Assembly (NCBI RefSeq): GCF_036226525.1
Contig: NZ_CP108487.1
Coordinates: forward strand, 434,001 to 498,000
Reading direction: 5' to 3'
Source: Kribbella sp. NBC_01245
GTDB lineage: Bacteria > Actinomycetota > Actinomycetes > Propionibacteriales > Kribbellaceae
DNA: 64,000 nucleotides
Made by a program: the position numbers and the translations under genes. Below are positions 18,500 to 26,734 of the stretch, one piece after another. The notes beneath the pieces are model-generated. The model did no database searches. It was not told the DNA's origin and saw nothing but the letters and a program-made list of their open reading frames with translations. Every line of letters starts with the position of its first letter. Position 1 is the stretch's first letter.

Positions 18500-19572
18500 T
18501 TCTGCGTGGCCCAGGGGGCGCCGGGGCCGTCCATGCGGTGGGCGAACGGGTCTTCCGGGGTGATGTCGCCGTGGAAGACAGGCCTTGCGGTAAAGGCGGA
18601 TCGGTAGATCGCGGCCACCAACTCCAGCGTATTCCTTGCCTCACGCAACGAAACCGGCGGCACCGTTTTGTTGTCCAGGGCATCGAGTACGGCGACGACC
18701 TGTGCGTGGTGACTGCTCGGCCGCCCCTGCGGGCCTTCCGCCCAGGCGGCGGCCACCTGATCCTCGAACCCGGGTGCTGCCGTGACGGTGAAGTCGTCAT
18801 CCGTATAGCCGTACAGATGGTCCAACTCGACCGTGGCCTGCTCGAAGTCGAACCGCAGATGCGAGACCTCGCGCGGGGAGACGACCGAGTTCACCACACT
18901 CGAGAGAGCCCCCGAGGCGAAACGGATCATCGCCATCGAGACGTCCTCGGTGCCGGTGTCGCGCGAGGTCCGGGCGGCGAGCGCGGTGACCTCTTGCCAG
19001 TCGCCGAGCATCGCGAGCAGCAGGTCCATCTGGTGGATGCCGTGGCCCATCGTCGGCCCGCCACCCTCGATCTCGAACGAGCCGCGCCACGGCACGGCGA
19101 AGTACGCCGCATCGCGGTACCACTCGGTGTGGCAGGTCGCGATCAGCGGCCGCCCGAAAGTCTCCTCGACGACGATGCGCCGGAGCCGTTCCGCGCCCGA
19201 CCCGAACCGGTGCTGGGAGACGACCGCCACCGAACCCTGCGACTCGGCCTCGACCGCGAGCAGCCGGTCGACCGCCGCGAGCGAGGTCGCGATCGGCTTC
19301 TCGACCACCACGGTGGCGCCGGCCGCGAGGGCCTGTTCGGCCAGTTCGACGTGGCTGCCCGGCGGCGTACAGATGTGCACCAGGTCGTACCCCTCCACGT
19401 CGGCCAACGCCGTCGCGGCGGTCGGGATCGACCACTGCTTGGCGAACGCCTCGGCCCGATCGCGGTCGACGTCGATCGCGGCGACCACCTTGGCTCGGTC
19501 CGAGGCTTTTTGCAGCGCCTCGGCATGGGCGTTGGCGATACCGCCGGTGCCAACGATCGCGACTCGGTACAT
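18496..19572 (-). CDS. Gfo/Idh/MocA-family NAD(P)-dependent oxidoreductase
   Basis: 358 residues. The Rossmann motif is RVAIVGTGGIANAHAEAL, and the family signature EKPIATSL appears near residue 97 with the substrate-binding Lys-Pro. The C-terminal half is the beta-sheet substrate domain. Such enzymes oxidise or epimerise sugars, inositols or sugar derivatives. It is divergent from a three-gene glycoside-degradation unit (glycosidase, ROK regulator, GH125) over a 185-base gap, so it probably works on a released sugar. Confidence 0.88.
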   Translation of the reverse strand: MYRVAIVGTGGIANAHAEALQKASDRAKVVAAIDVDRDRAEAFAKQWSIPTAATALADVEGYDLVHICTPPGSHVELAEQALAAGATVVVEKPIATSLAAVDRLLAVEAESQGSVAVVSQHRFGSGAERLRRIVVEETFGRPLIATCHTEWYRDAAYFAVPWRGSFEIEGGGPTMGHGIHQMDLLLAMLGDWQEVTALAARTSRDTGTEDVSMAMIRFASGALSSVVNSVVSPREVSHLRFDFEQATVELDHLYGYTDDDFTVTAAPGFEDQVAAAWAEGPQGRPSSHHAQVVAVLDALDNKTVPPVSLREARNTLELVAAIYRSAFTARPVFHGDITPEDPFAHRMDGPGAPWATQN

Positions 19573-19613
19573 ACTGGTCCTCCAGGCAGGCGGGAAAACG
19601 CATTCCCCGCTTG

Positions 19614-19677
19614 TCTACCCGAGTAGATCGGTAAGGTCAACGGCCTTGACACCTATTCGGACAACTAACTAAAGTCA
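19614..19677. promoter_or_regulatory. Divergent control region of the glycoside locus
   Basis: The gap has a 14-base palindrome TCTACCCGAGTAGA (19614-19627) and a perfect -35 hexamer TTGACA (19646-19651) on the plus strand. Just after it comes an A/T-rich stretch with ACTAACTAAAGT (19664-19675), where the -10 element would lie. On the complement this reads TTAGTTAGTT, reminiscent of ROK-regulator half sites. I take the region as promoter plus operator(s) for the downstream glycosidase-ROK-GH125 unit. The exact -10 is not certain. Confidence 0.4.
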
Positions 19678-19688
19678 TTGGGGTAAAT

Positions 19689-19739
19689 CATCGGGCCCTT
19701 GTGACGCGGCGTGTCGCCGTTCATCGGTCCCTTGTGACG
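19689..19739 (+). repeat. 18-bp direct repeat upstream of the glycosidase start
   Basis: CATCGGGCCCTTGTGACG (19689-19706) recurs as CATCGGTCCCTTGTGACG (19722-19739), one mismatch, 33 bases apart. That is about three helical turns, as expected for paired protein sites. Both copies lie between the promoter region and the glycosidase GTG at 19758. It could also be a recent small duplication. Confidence 0.6.
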
Positions 19740-19757
19740 TCTAGGCGGGAGGTCTCG

Positions 19758-21344
19758 GTGTTCCGTCCGACCGCGATCTTCGTCGAGGGCGAGACGCTGC
19801 GCCCATCCGGCGGCGACCGCTGGGTTGGCCCGGGCATCCAGGTCACTTGGCGCCCATCGCAGGACGCGGCGGATGTCTCAGCGGATGTCTCTGCGGATGT
19901 CGAGGTGGCCGCGTCGACCCGGGTTTCCCGGATCGCCGTGCGCTGGGCCTTGCCGACCCCGCCCGGTTCGCTGATCCTTGGGGATGCCTGGGAGCGCTCG
20001 TACGGCGATCTGCAATGGCGGCACCTCCAGCCCGACCGGTTCCTGCCTTGGTACTGGCTGTCGCATGACCCGGTCACGGGCCGCACCACTGGCATGGGTG
20101 TCGACGTACAGCCGGCGGCCTTCTGTTCGTGGACGGTCGACGCCGACGGCGTGACGTTGTGGCTCGACGTCCGCAATGGCGGCGGGCCCGTCCAGCTCGG
20201 CGATCGAGCACTGACCGCCGCGACGATCCGCTTCTTCACCGATGCGGGTGATCCATGGGCGACGCTCGAAGCGGCGGTCGCCCTCATGAGCTCCCGACTG
20301 CCGGCGCGACCTGAGCCCGCGCCGGCAGTCGGGGCCAACAACTGGTACTACGCGTACGGCGTGGATTTCGACGAGAAGGCCGTGCTCAAGGACGCGACCA
20401 CCATCGTCGAGCTGGCCGATGGTCATCCGGTCAAGCCGTTCAGCGTGGTCGACGACGGCTGGAACCCGGGCGGTCCTGCCTCGGGTGGCCCCTGGGACAG
20501 CGGTACGCCCGGGCTGTTCGACGACATGGCGGGTACGGCGGCCGCGGTGAAGGAGATCGGCGCCCGGCCGGGTCTTTGGTTCCGCCCGCTGCTCGCCCGC
20601 ACAGCAGGTCCTTGGGGGATCCCCGGCCGCCCTGAGCGCACCTTGGATCCATCGCGTCCTGAGGTGCTCGATGTCGTCCGGGCGGATTTGCAGCGCTTCC
20701 GCGACTGGGGTTTCGAGCTCGTCAAACACGACTTCAGCACGTACGACGTCTTCGGCCGGTTCGGGCCTGCCATGGGCGCGCGCCTGACCGATGACGGCTG
20801 GCAGCTGGCCGATCCGACCCGGACCACCGCCGAGGTGATCCTCGATTTCTACCGGGTGATCCGTGACGCCGCCGGCGAGCTCGTCCTGATCGGCTGCAAC
20901 ACCGTGAACCACCTCGCCGCCGGGCTGGTCGACATCCAGCGCACCGGCGACGACACCTCCGGCCGGGACTGGGAGCGCACCCGCCGGATGGGCGTCAACA
21001 CCCTGGCCTTCCGGCTGCCGCAACACGGGCGCTTCTTCACGGTCGACGCCGACTGCGTGCCGTGCACCCCGCAAACGCCGTGGTCGCTGAACCGGCGCTT
21101 CCTCGATCTGGTCGCACGTTCCGGCACGGCGTTGTTCGTCTCGATCGACCCCATGGCCCGGACCGACGAGACCGACCAGGACCTGAGCGCCGCGATCCGG
21201 ATCGCCCTCGACGGCGGCGACCCCGGCGGCGTCAAGCCGTTGGACTGGCTGCACAACACGACGCCGAACGACTGGGCTCTTTCGGGTGGCACCACCAAGT
21301 ACGGCTGGTCCGAGCCGTGGGGCGCCGATCCGGCGGCAGGCTGA
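19758..21344 (+). CDS. Alpha-galactosidase-like glycoside hydrolase (clan GH-D, GH36/27-like)
   Basis: 528 residues from GTG 19758, placed 7 bases after GGGAGG. The TIM-barrel region starts near NNWYYAYGVDFDEKAVL. It shows VVDDGWNPGG, GLWFRPLLA, the nucleophile strand ELVKHDFSTYD (Lys-x-Asp pattern) and IQRTGDDTSG with the likely acid/base Asp. The N-terminal part is a beta-sandwich. No signal peptide was seen, so it acts on imported oligosaccharides. A 12-base tandem repeat gives ADVSADVSADV near residue 37. Sugar specificity is uncertain. Confidence 0.78.
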   Translation: MFRPTAIFVEGETLRPSGGDRWVGPGIQVTWRPSQDAADVSADVSADVEVAASTRVSRIAVRWALPTPPGSLILGDAWERSYGDLQWRHLQPDRFLPWYWLSHDPVTGRTTGMGVDVQPAAFCSWTVDADGVTLWLDVRNGGGPVQLGDRALTAATIRFFTDAGDPWATLEAAVALMSSRLPARPEPAPAVGANNWYYAYGVDFDEKAVLKDATTIVELADGHPVKPFSVVDDGWNPGGPASGGPWDSGTPGLFDDMAGTAAAVKEIGARPGLWFRPLLARTAGPWGIPGRPERTLDPSRPEVLDVVRADLQRFRDWGFELVKHDFSTYDVFGRFGPAMGARLTDDGWQLADPTRTTAEVILDFYRVIRDAAGELVLIGCNTVNHLAAGLVDIQRTGDDTSGRDWERTRRMGVNTLAFRLPQHGRFFTVDADCVPCTPQTPWSLNRRFLDLVARSGTALFVSIDPMARTDETDQDLSAAIRIALDGGDPGGVKPLDWLHNTTPNDWALSGGTTKYGWSEPWGADPAAG

Positions 21345-22582
21345 TGGCAGGTCAGGCGCCCGCGGCTCGCCGTGGGACGAACCTGCTGCGGGTGGGCGAT
21401 TTCAACGAGATCGTCATCCTGGATGCGATTCGCCGGGCCGAGCACCTGCTCAGCCGGGTCGAACTCGCGGCCGCGACCGGTCTTTCCGGCCAGACCATTT
21501 CCAACATCACGCGCCGCCTGCTCGAGGCCGGACTGATCCGTGAGGCAGGCCGTCGCCCGGCCGATGGTGGTCTCGGCAAACCTCGCACGCTGCTCGCGCT
21601 CGAACCCACCGGCCAGTACGCCGTCGGCGTCCACCTCGACCCGGCAGTCGTCACCGTCGTACTGCTGGATCTCACCGGTCAGGTGGTCGCGCGTCATCGG
21701 TCCGAGCCCGCTGGCGCTGCGGATCCGGCCCGTTTGATCGACGGAATCGCTTTGGCCATTGACGATCTGATCCAGTCCGCTGGTGTTGACGCAGACCGGG
21801 TTGTCGGTGTCGGGATCGCCGCGCCCGGGCCCATCGACGTACGGCGTGGAGTAGTCGTCGATCCGCCGAACCTGACCGGCTGGCACAACGTCCCGCTACG
21901 CGACGAACTGGCCGCGCGGACTGGGTTGCCGGTGCTGCTCGACAAGGACGTGACGGCGGCCGCTTCGGCTGAGAAGTGGGCTGGTGGTCCGCAGGGCGAG
22001 GGCAGTTTCGTCTTCTTCTACCTCGGTACGGGCGTCGGCGCCGGGCTGGTCATCGGCGATGAGGTCGTGCGCGGTTCGTCCAGCAACGCGGGGGAGATCG
22101 GTCACGTGATCGTGGACCCGGACGGCCCGTTGTGCCCGTGCGGCCGGCGTGGTTGCGTGGGGGAGTCGAGCCAGCCGCGATACCTTGTCCAGCAAGGGAT
22201 CGACGCCGGAATACTTGCCGCCGGCATCGACCTGGACGATCGGCACGAGGTGGACGCCGCCTTCGCCCGGCTCTGTTCGTTGCCGGAGGCATCGGAGCTA
22301 CTCGCCTTGCTGGCAACGCGAATCGCCAAGGTGGTGGAGGATATCGCCAACCTGCTCGACCTGGACCGGGTCGTCTTCGGCGGTCCGCATTGGGAACGAC
22401 TCGCGCCTTCGTTCGGCCCGGTGCTGCGCAAGGAGCTGGAACGGCGCTTCCTCGTGCGCGCCGTACATCCCTTCACCGCCGTCGGTACGTCGCTCGGCGC
22501 GGACGTTGGTGCCGTTGGGGCGGCGAGCCTGGTGCTGGATCACACGTTCTCGCCCAATCCGTCTGTGCTGTTGCTCGGCTGA
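21344..22582 (+). CDS. ROK-family transcriptional regulator
   Basis: 412 residues from ATG 21344, whose first base is the last base of the glycosidase stop (TGATG), indicating translational coupling. The N-terminal winged helix reads LSRVELAAATGLSGQTISNITRRLLEAGLI. The ROK domain has GVGIAAPGPID, the sugar-site loop AGEIGHVIVD, and the zinc motif CPCGRRGCVGE. NagC/XylR-type proteins repress sugar genes until the sugar binds. Its place between two glycosidase genes makes it the likely local regulator. Confidence 0.92.
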   Translation: MAGQAPAARRGTNLLRVGDFNEIVILDAIRRAEHLLSRVELAAATGLSGQTISNITRRLLEAGLIREAGRRPADGGLGKPRTLLALEPTGQYAVGVHLDPAVVTVVLLDLTGQVVARHRSEPAGAADPARLIDGIALAIDDLIQSAGVDADRVVGVGIAAPGPIDVRRGVVVDPPNLTGWHNVPLRDELAARTGLPVLLDKDVTAAASAEKWAGGPQGEGSFVFFYLGTGVGAGLVIGDEVVRGSSSNAGEIGHVIVDPDGPLCPCGRRGCVGESSQPRYLVQQGIDAGILAAGIDLDDRHEVDAAFARLCSLPEASELLALLATRIAKVVEDIANLLDLDRVVFGGPHWERLAPSFGPVLRKELERRFLVRAVHPFTAVGTSLGADVGAVGAASLVLDHTFSPNPSVLLLG

Positions 22583-22607
22583 TGCCGAATTCTCGAGAGG
22601 TGATGCA

Positions 22608-23894
22608 GTGATCGATCGTCAGGTCCTGGCCCGGGCAGTCGACGAGGTCCGCCGGGCGACGGGTGATGCCGTGGTGGCCGAGATGTTCGAGCGTTCGATG
22701 CGGGACAACCTGCCGGCCGTCGCGGAACGCCTCGATGACGGCACGACCTTCGTCCTCACCGGCGACATCCCTGCCATGTGGTTGCGCGACTCGGCGGCAC
22801 AACTGCGTCCGTACCTCGTGCTCTGCGGGGATGACCCGGACCTGCAGGACGTCCTCATCGGCGTACTGCATCGTCAGTTGGAGTACGTCGCTCTCGATCC
22901 GTACGCGAACGCCTTCAACCGTGAGGCCAACGGCGCCGGCCACACCACCGACGAGACCGAGATGTCGCCGTGGGTGTGGGAGCGAAAGTACGAGATCGAC
23001 TCGTTGTGCTATCCGCTCGAACTGGCGTACCGGCTTTGGCGTATCACTGGGCGCAAGGACGTCATCGACGAGCGGTTCGCCGTTGCCGCGCGGGCGATCC
23101 TGGACCTGTGGACGGTTGAGCAGGACCACGAGAAGCGGTCGGCGTACCGGTTCCAGCGGCACGACGAGGCACCGACGGACACGTTGATCCGCGACGGGGT
23201 TGGGCCGTTGACGCGGCCGACGGGGATGTCGTGGAGCGGGTTCCGGCCGAGCGATGACGCGACCACTCATGGGTACAACGTGCCGGGCAACATGTTCGCC
23301 TCGGTGGTGCTCGGTTATCTGGTCGTGTTGGCGTCTGAGGTGCTGGGCGACCGTGAGCTGGCTGCGCGGGCGGATGACCTCAAGACTGAGATTGACGCCG
23401 GCATTGCGACGTACGGCGTGGTGGAGCATCCGCGGCACGGCCGGGTCTACGCCTACGAGGTGGACGGCTTCGGCCGTACCTTGCTGATGGATGACGCGAA
23501 CATGCCGAGCCTGCTGTCGATCCCACTGACCGGTTTCGCTTCTCGTACCGACCCGGTCTATCTCGCGACGCGTGCGCTGCTCCTGAGCGAGGACAACCCG
23601 TACTACTACGAGGGGACGGCCGCTGTGGGCATAGGCAGTCCCCACACCCCTGAGCGACATGTCTGGCCTATCGCTCTAGCGGTGCAGGGACTGAGCAGTG
23701 ACTCGCAGGACGAGAAGCTGCGCCTACTGACGTTGTTGCGGACTACGGATGGCGGGACGGGCCAGATGCATGAGTCGTTCCATAGCGACGATCCGACCGT
23801 CTTTACCCGGGAATGGTTCTCCTGGGCCAATGCGATGTTCTGCGAGCTTGCACTCGACTGTGCGGGCCTGACCATCTCAGGAGCCCTTAAGTAA
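22608..23894 (+). CDS. GH125-family glycoside hydrolase (exo-alpha-1,6-mannosidase type)
   Basis: 428 residues from GTG 22608, with AGAGG about 9 bases upstream. The blocks TFVLTGDIPAMWLRDSAAQLRPY, GHTTDETEMSPWVWERKYEIDSLCYP, MSWSGFRPSDD and YEGTAAVGIGSPHT are the hallmarks of GH125 (old DUF1237). Characterised members remove alpha-1,6-linked mannose from N-glycans or mannan. No signal peptide, so it is intracellular. It completes a glycosidase-ROK-GH125 unit. Its 3' end overlaps the convergent ABC permease gene by 8 bases. Confidence 0.92.
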   Translation: MIDRQVLARAVDEVRRATGDAVVAEMFERSMRDNLPAVAERLDDGTTFVLTGDIPAMWLRDSAAQLRPYLVLCGDDPDLQDVLIGVLHRQLEYVALDPYANAFNREANGAGHTTDETEMSPWVWERKYEIDSLCYPLELAYRLWRITGRKDVIDERFAVAARAILDLWTVEQDHEKRSAYRFQRHDEAPTDTLIRDGVGPLTRPTGMSWSGFRPSDDATTHGYNVPGNMFASVVLGYLVVLASEVLGDRELAARADDLKTEIDAGIATYGVVEHPRHGRVYAYEVDGFGRTLLMDDANMPSLLSIPLTGFASRTDPVYLATRALLLSEDNPYYYEGTAAVGIGSPHTPERHVWPIALAVQGLSSDSQDEKLRLLTLLRTTDGGTGQMHESFHSDDPTVFTREWFSWANAMFCELALDCAGLTISGALK

Positions 23895-24732
23895 CGTCGC
23901 GCTTCCTGGTGGAGATGGCGGCCACGATGGTGAAGAACGCCGTGTAGGCGAGCAGAGTCACCAGTGCGCGCGTCCCGCTTACTGCGTCGCGTACGCCGGG
24001 TGGGGCGTCCAGGCTGGCCATGTCCGTCGCTGCGAAGATGAGCGAGCCCGCGTTCGCCCCGGGCATCAGGTTCGCCACAACGTCCAGGCTGGGTAGGAGA
24101 CTGGCGACGACGCCTGCGAGTAGTGCCTCGACGCCGAGGATCCAGACGACGCCCAGACCGATTGGCAGCGCGACGTTGCGGAAGGCAACGGCCAGCAGTG
24201 CGCCGAACAGACACCAGGTGGTGAGCACGAGCAACCCGCTGCCGAGCGCCTCGGCGATGGCCAGCGGCCCGGGCCAGTTCATCGGTCCGTTCTCCGCGGC
24301 TGCGATGCCGATACTGCACAGGGCACAGGCGGCGAAGATGCCGAGCACCCAGACGGTCAGCATCGTGACCAGCGCGGCCACCTGTGCGCCGAGCACCTGA
24401 ATCCGGCCGGGACGCTGGGTGAGGATCGTCTTCAGCGTGCCCCAGGCGTACTCACCGCCGACGACGATCGCGCCCAGTACCAGCGCGAGCGCGCCGGCGA
24501 AGACCGGGAATCCGCCGACGGTGTTGTCGAGAACGCCTTCCGGCAGGATGCCCTTCAGCACTTGGTCTCGCGGGACGCCGTCAGTCTGCTGGTTCTGGTC
24601 GCCGGTCGCGTAGCTGATGTACGGCAGGAGGTAGCCGAAGATCAGACTGAGTACGAGACCCGCGGCGAACAACACCCAAACGGCAGAGCGTTTGCGGAGC
24701 TTCAGTAGCTCCGCGCGGTAGCTACCCAACAT
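23887..24732 (-). CDS. ABC transporter permease (ABC-2 type)
   Basis: 281 residues from ATG 24732. That start has GAGGAG 7 bases upstream; the alternative ATG at 24747 would translate that same ribosome-binding site. It begins with SYRAELLKLRKRSAVWVL, typical of ABC-2 permeases, and has six hydrophobic segments. It overlaps the 3' end of the ATPase gene by 11 bases, so the two subunits are co-translated. It probably exports a lipid-like molecule or antibiotic. Confidence 0.88.
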   Translation of the reverse strand: MLGSYRAELLKLRKRSAVWVLFAAGLVLSLIFGYLLPYISYATGDQNQQTDGVPRDQVLKGILPEGVLDNTVGGFPVFAGALALVLGAIVVGGEYAWGTLKTILTQRPGRIQVLGAQVAALVTMLTVWVLGIFAACALCSIGIAAAENGPMNWPGPLAIAEALGSGLLVLTTWCLFGALLAVAFRNVALPIGLGVVWILGVEALLAGVVASLLPSLDVVANLMPGANAGSLIFAATDMASLDAPPGVRDAVSGTRALVTLLAYTAFFTIVAAISTRKRDVT

Positions 24733-25684
24733 CGGACTTCTCCTCATTCGTCGTTTCGCCTTGAGTTGTGTCGCCCTGAGTCGTTTCGCCTTGGGTCAGT
24801 TGGAAGAAGACGTCCTCCAGCGCGCGTTCGGTGGTACGGAGTTCGGAGACGGCGATATCCGCCTCGACCAGGCGCCGGTTGAGCTCGGCCGTACGGCCCG
24901 GATCGACCTCCACCCGCAGCTTTCCGTCGTACGGGTGAACCGCGTCCGCACCGAGCAGGTCCGCGATGACCCGCTCGGCCTTGTCCAACGGGTCGGCGCC
25001 GATGACGAGGTCCTGCTGCTCGCGCAACTCCTGGACATCGTGTTCGGCGACCATCCGGCCGTGGCTGATGATGCCGACGCGATCGCAAATCTGCTGGACC
25101 TCGCCGAGCAGGTGACTCGACAGCAGTACGGTCCTGCCGCCGGTGCCGAGCTCGCGGATGAGTCGGCGCATGTCGCGCATTCCGGCCGGGTCCAGCCCGT
25201 TCGTCGGCTCGTCGAGGATGACCAGCTCGGGGTCCTTGAGCAATGCCCCGGCGACACCGAGCCGCTGCTTCATCCCGAGCGAGTACGTCGAGAACCGGTC
25301 GCGGGCGCGGTCGGTGAGATCCACCAGCTCGAGCACTTCGTCGATCTTGCGCCGAGGCACCGCGGCGTACTCGGCCAGCAGGCGAAGGTTATCCAGGCCC
25401 GACAGGTACGGGTAGAACGCGGGCGCCTCGATCAGGCTGCCGATCCGGCGCAGTACGTCGGACTGGCCGGGCCTGCCGCCGAGCACGCGGACCTGGCCTG
25501 CCGACGGCGCGATCAGGCCGGTGAGGATCCGGAGGGTGGTGGTTTTGCCGGCACCGTTCGGCCCGAGGAATCCGTACACCTCGCCGGGCCGGACGGTCAG
25601 ATCGACACCATCAACCGCGATGGTGTCGCCATAGCGTTTGGTCAGGCCGGTGACCTCGACCAGCGGAGCAACAGTGGTAGTCAT
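24722..25684 (-). CDS. ABC transporter ATP-binding protein
   Basis: 320 residues. Walker A is GPNGAGKTT, the signature is SLGMKQRLGVAGALL, Walker B is LVILDEPTNGLDP, and the switch region is SSHLLGEVQQICD. The C-terminal half contains the domain usual in drug-exporter ATPases. The tail is an odd tandem repeat (TQGETTQGDTTQGETT), encoded by repeated DNA at about 24750-24800 that just precedes the permease ribosome-binding site. It pairs with the overlapping permease and lies downstream of a NarL-type response regulator. Confidence 0.93.
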   Translation of the reverse strand: MTTTVAPLVEVTGLTKRYGDTIAVDGVDLTVRPGEVYGFLGPNGAGKTTTLRILTGLIAPSAGQVRVLGGRPGQSDVLRRIGSLIEAPAFYPYLSGLDNLRLLAEYAAVPRRKIDEVLELVDLTDRARDRFSTYSLGMKQRLGVAGALLKDPELVILDEPTNGLDPAGMRDMRRLIRELGTGGRTVLLSSHLLGEVQQICDRVGIISHGRMVAEHDVQELREQQDLVIGADPLDKAERVIADLLGADAVHPYDGKLRVEVDPGRTAELNRRLVEADIAVSELRTTERALEDVFFQLTQGETTQGDTTQGETTNEEKSDVG

Positions 25685-25692
25685 ACCGAGAG

Positions 25693-25708
25693 CCTCCCGT
25701 TGGGGAGG
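25693..25708 (-). promoter_or_regulatory. Hairpin that can hide the ABC ATPase ribosome-binding site
   Basis: On the minus strand CCTCCC, a 4-base loop and GGGAGG form a perfect 6-bp stem. The GGGAGG is the Shine-Dalgarno sequence, 8 bases before the ATG at 25684. The CCTCCC arm copies the anti-SD of 16S rRNA. The stem is short, so it may tune translation rather than switch it off. Confidence 0.5.
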
Positions 25709-25827
25709 GGGTCGGCGCGTCGTCTCGGGGGAGTGACCGGCCCTACCTCACGGGGAGTACCCGGCCGCCTCCGACCTGCCTCAGCTCGGCAGGGTTCGCC
25801 TCGGTTTTAGCGTGGTTCGGCGTGGTT

Positions 25828-26493
25828 TTAGCCGAGCCAGCCAGGGCGGACGAGGCCGGTCTGGTACGCCACGACGACGAGTTGAGCCCGATCACGGACG
25901 CCCAGCTTCACCATCGCGCGACTGACGTGCGTCTTCGCCGTCGCAGGACTGAGCACCAACCTCGCCGCGATCTCGTCGTTCGAAAGCCCCTCGCCGACCA
26001 GCGCCACGATCTCCCGCTCGCGCTCGGTCAGTACGTCAAGTTCCTTGCTGGCATGGGGTTGCCGGCTCCTCGACGCGAACTCCGCCACCAGCCGCTTCGT
26101 CACCCCAGGCGACAACAACGCATCCCCACGAGCGACCACCCGGACGGCCTGCAACAGCTCGACCGGCTCGGTGTCCTTGACCAGGAAGCCACTGGCCCCG
26201 ATCCGCAACGCCTCGAACACATACTCATCGAGGTCGAACGTCGTCAGGATGACCACATGTACGTCGCTGAGCGTAGTGTCGGCCCCGATCAACCGAGTCG
26301 CTTCGAGCCCATCCATACCCGGCATCCGGATATCCATCAGCACGACGTCAGGCTTCTCCTCGCGCGCGACCCGCACCGCCTCAGTGCCATCGGCCACCTC
26401 ACCCACCACGGTGATGTCGTCCTCAGCGTTCAGCAACGCCCGGAACCCAGCCCGCACCAACGCCTGGTCGTCCGCCAGCAATACCCGAATCAC
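25828..26493 (-). CDS. NarL/FixJ-family response regulator
   Basis: 221 residues. The receiver domain has the acidic pair ADD, the phosphoacceptor in DVVLMDIRMPGMDG, ILTTF and FLVKD with the conserved Lys. A LuxR-type helix-turn-helix follows (LTEREREIVALVGEGLSNDEIAARLVLSPATAKTHVSRAMVKLG). It lies 143 bases upstream of the ABC ATPase gene on the same strand and probably controls it. No sensor kinase is adjacent. The only NarL-type kinase here is at 37909-39111, same orientation, and is probably its partner. Confidence 0.93.
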   Translation of the reverse strand: MIRVLLADDQALVRAGFRALLNAEDDITVVGEVADGTEAVRVAREEKPDVVLMDIRMPGMDGLEATRLIGADTTLSDVHVVILTTFDLDEYVFEALRIGASGFLVKDTEPVELLQAVRVVARGDALLSPGVTKRLVAEFASRSRQPHASKELDVLTEREREIVALVGEGLSNDEIAARLVLSPATAKTHVSRAMVKLGVRDRAQLVVVAYQTGLVRPGWLG

Positions 26494-26734
26494 CCGCTCA
26501 CGCTAACCCACAACAGAGTCGTCAGGCGGCATCGAGTGCCGACCTGAGAATTCATCCCGCAAACCGTTGACGGCTGCCCATCGTGTCCGCAAGCTAGCTC
26601 CTAGTCAGCAAGTTGAGGGGTAAGGAATCACCGGGGTCAGCGGCCCGGACGGCAGGTTCCGCTGTTGGGGGATGGGGACGTTAATCGGTAGTCCGGCTGC
26701 TTTGGCGCGCCCGCGCGCCAGTGGGGGTGTCTCG

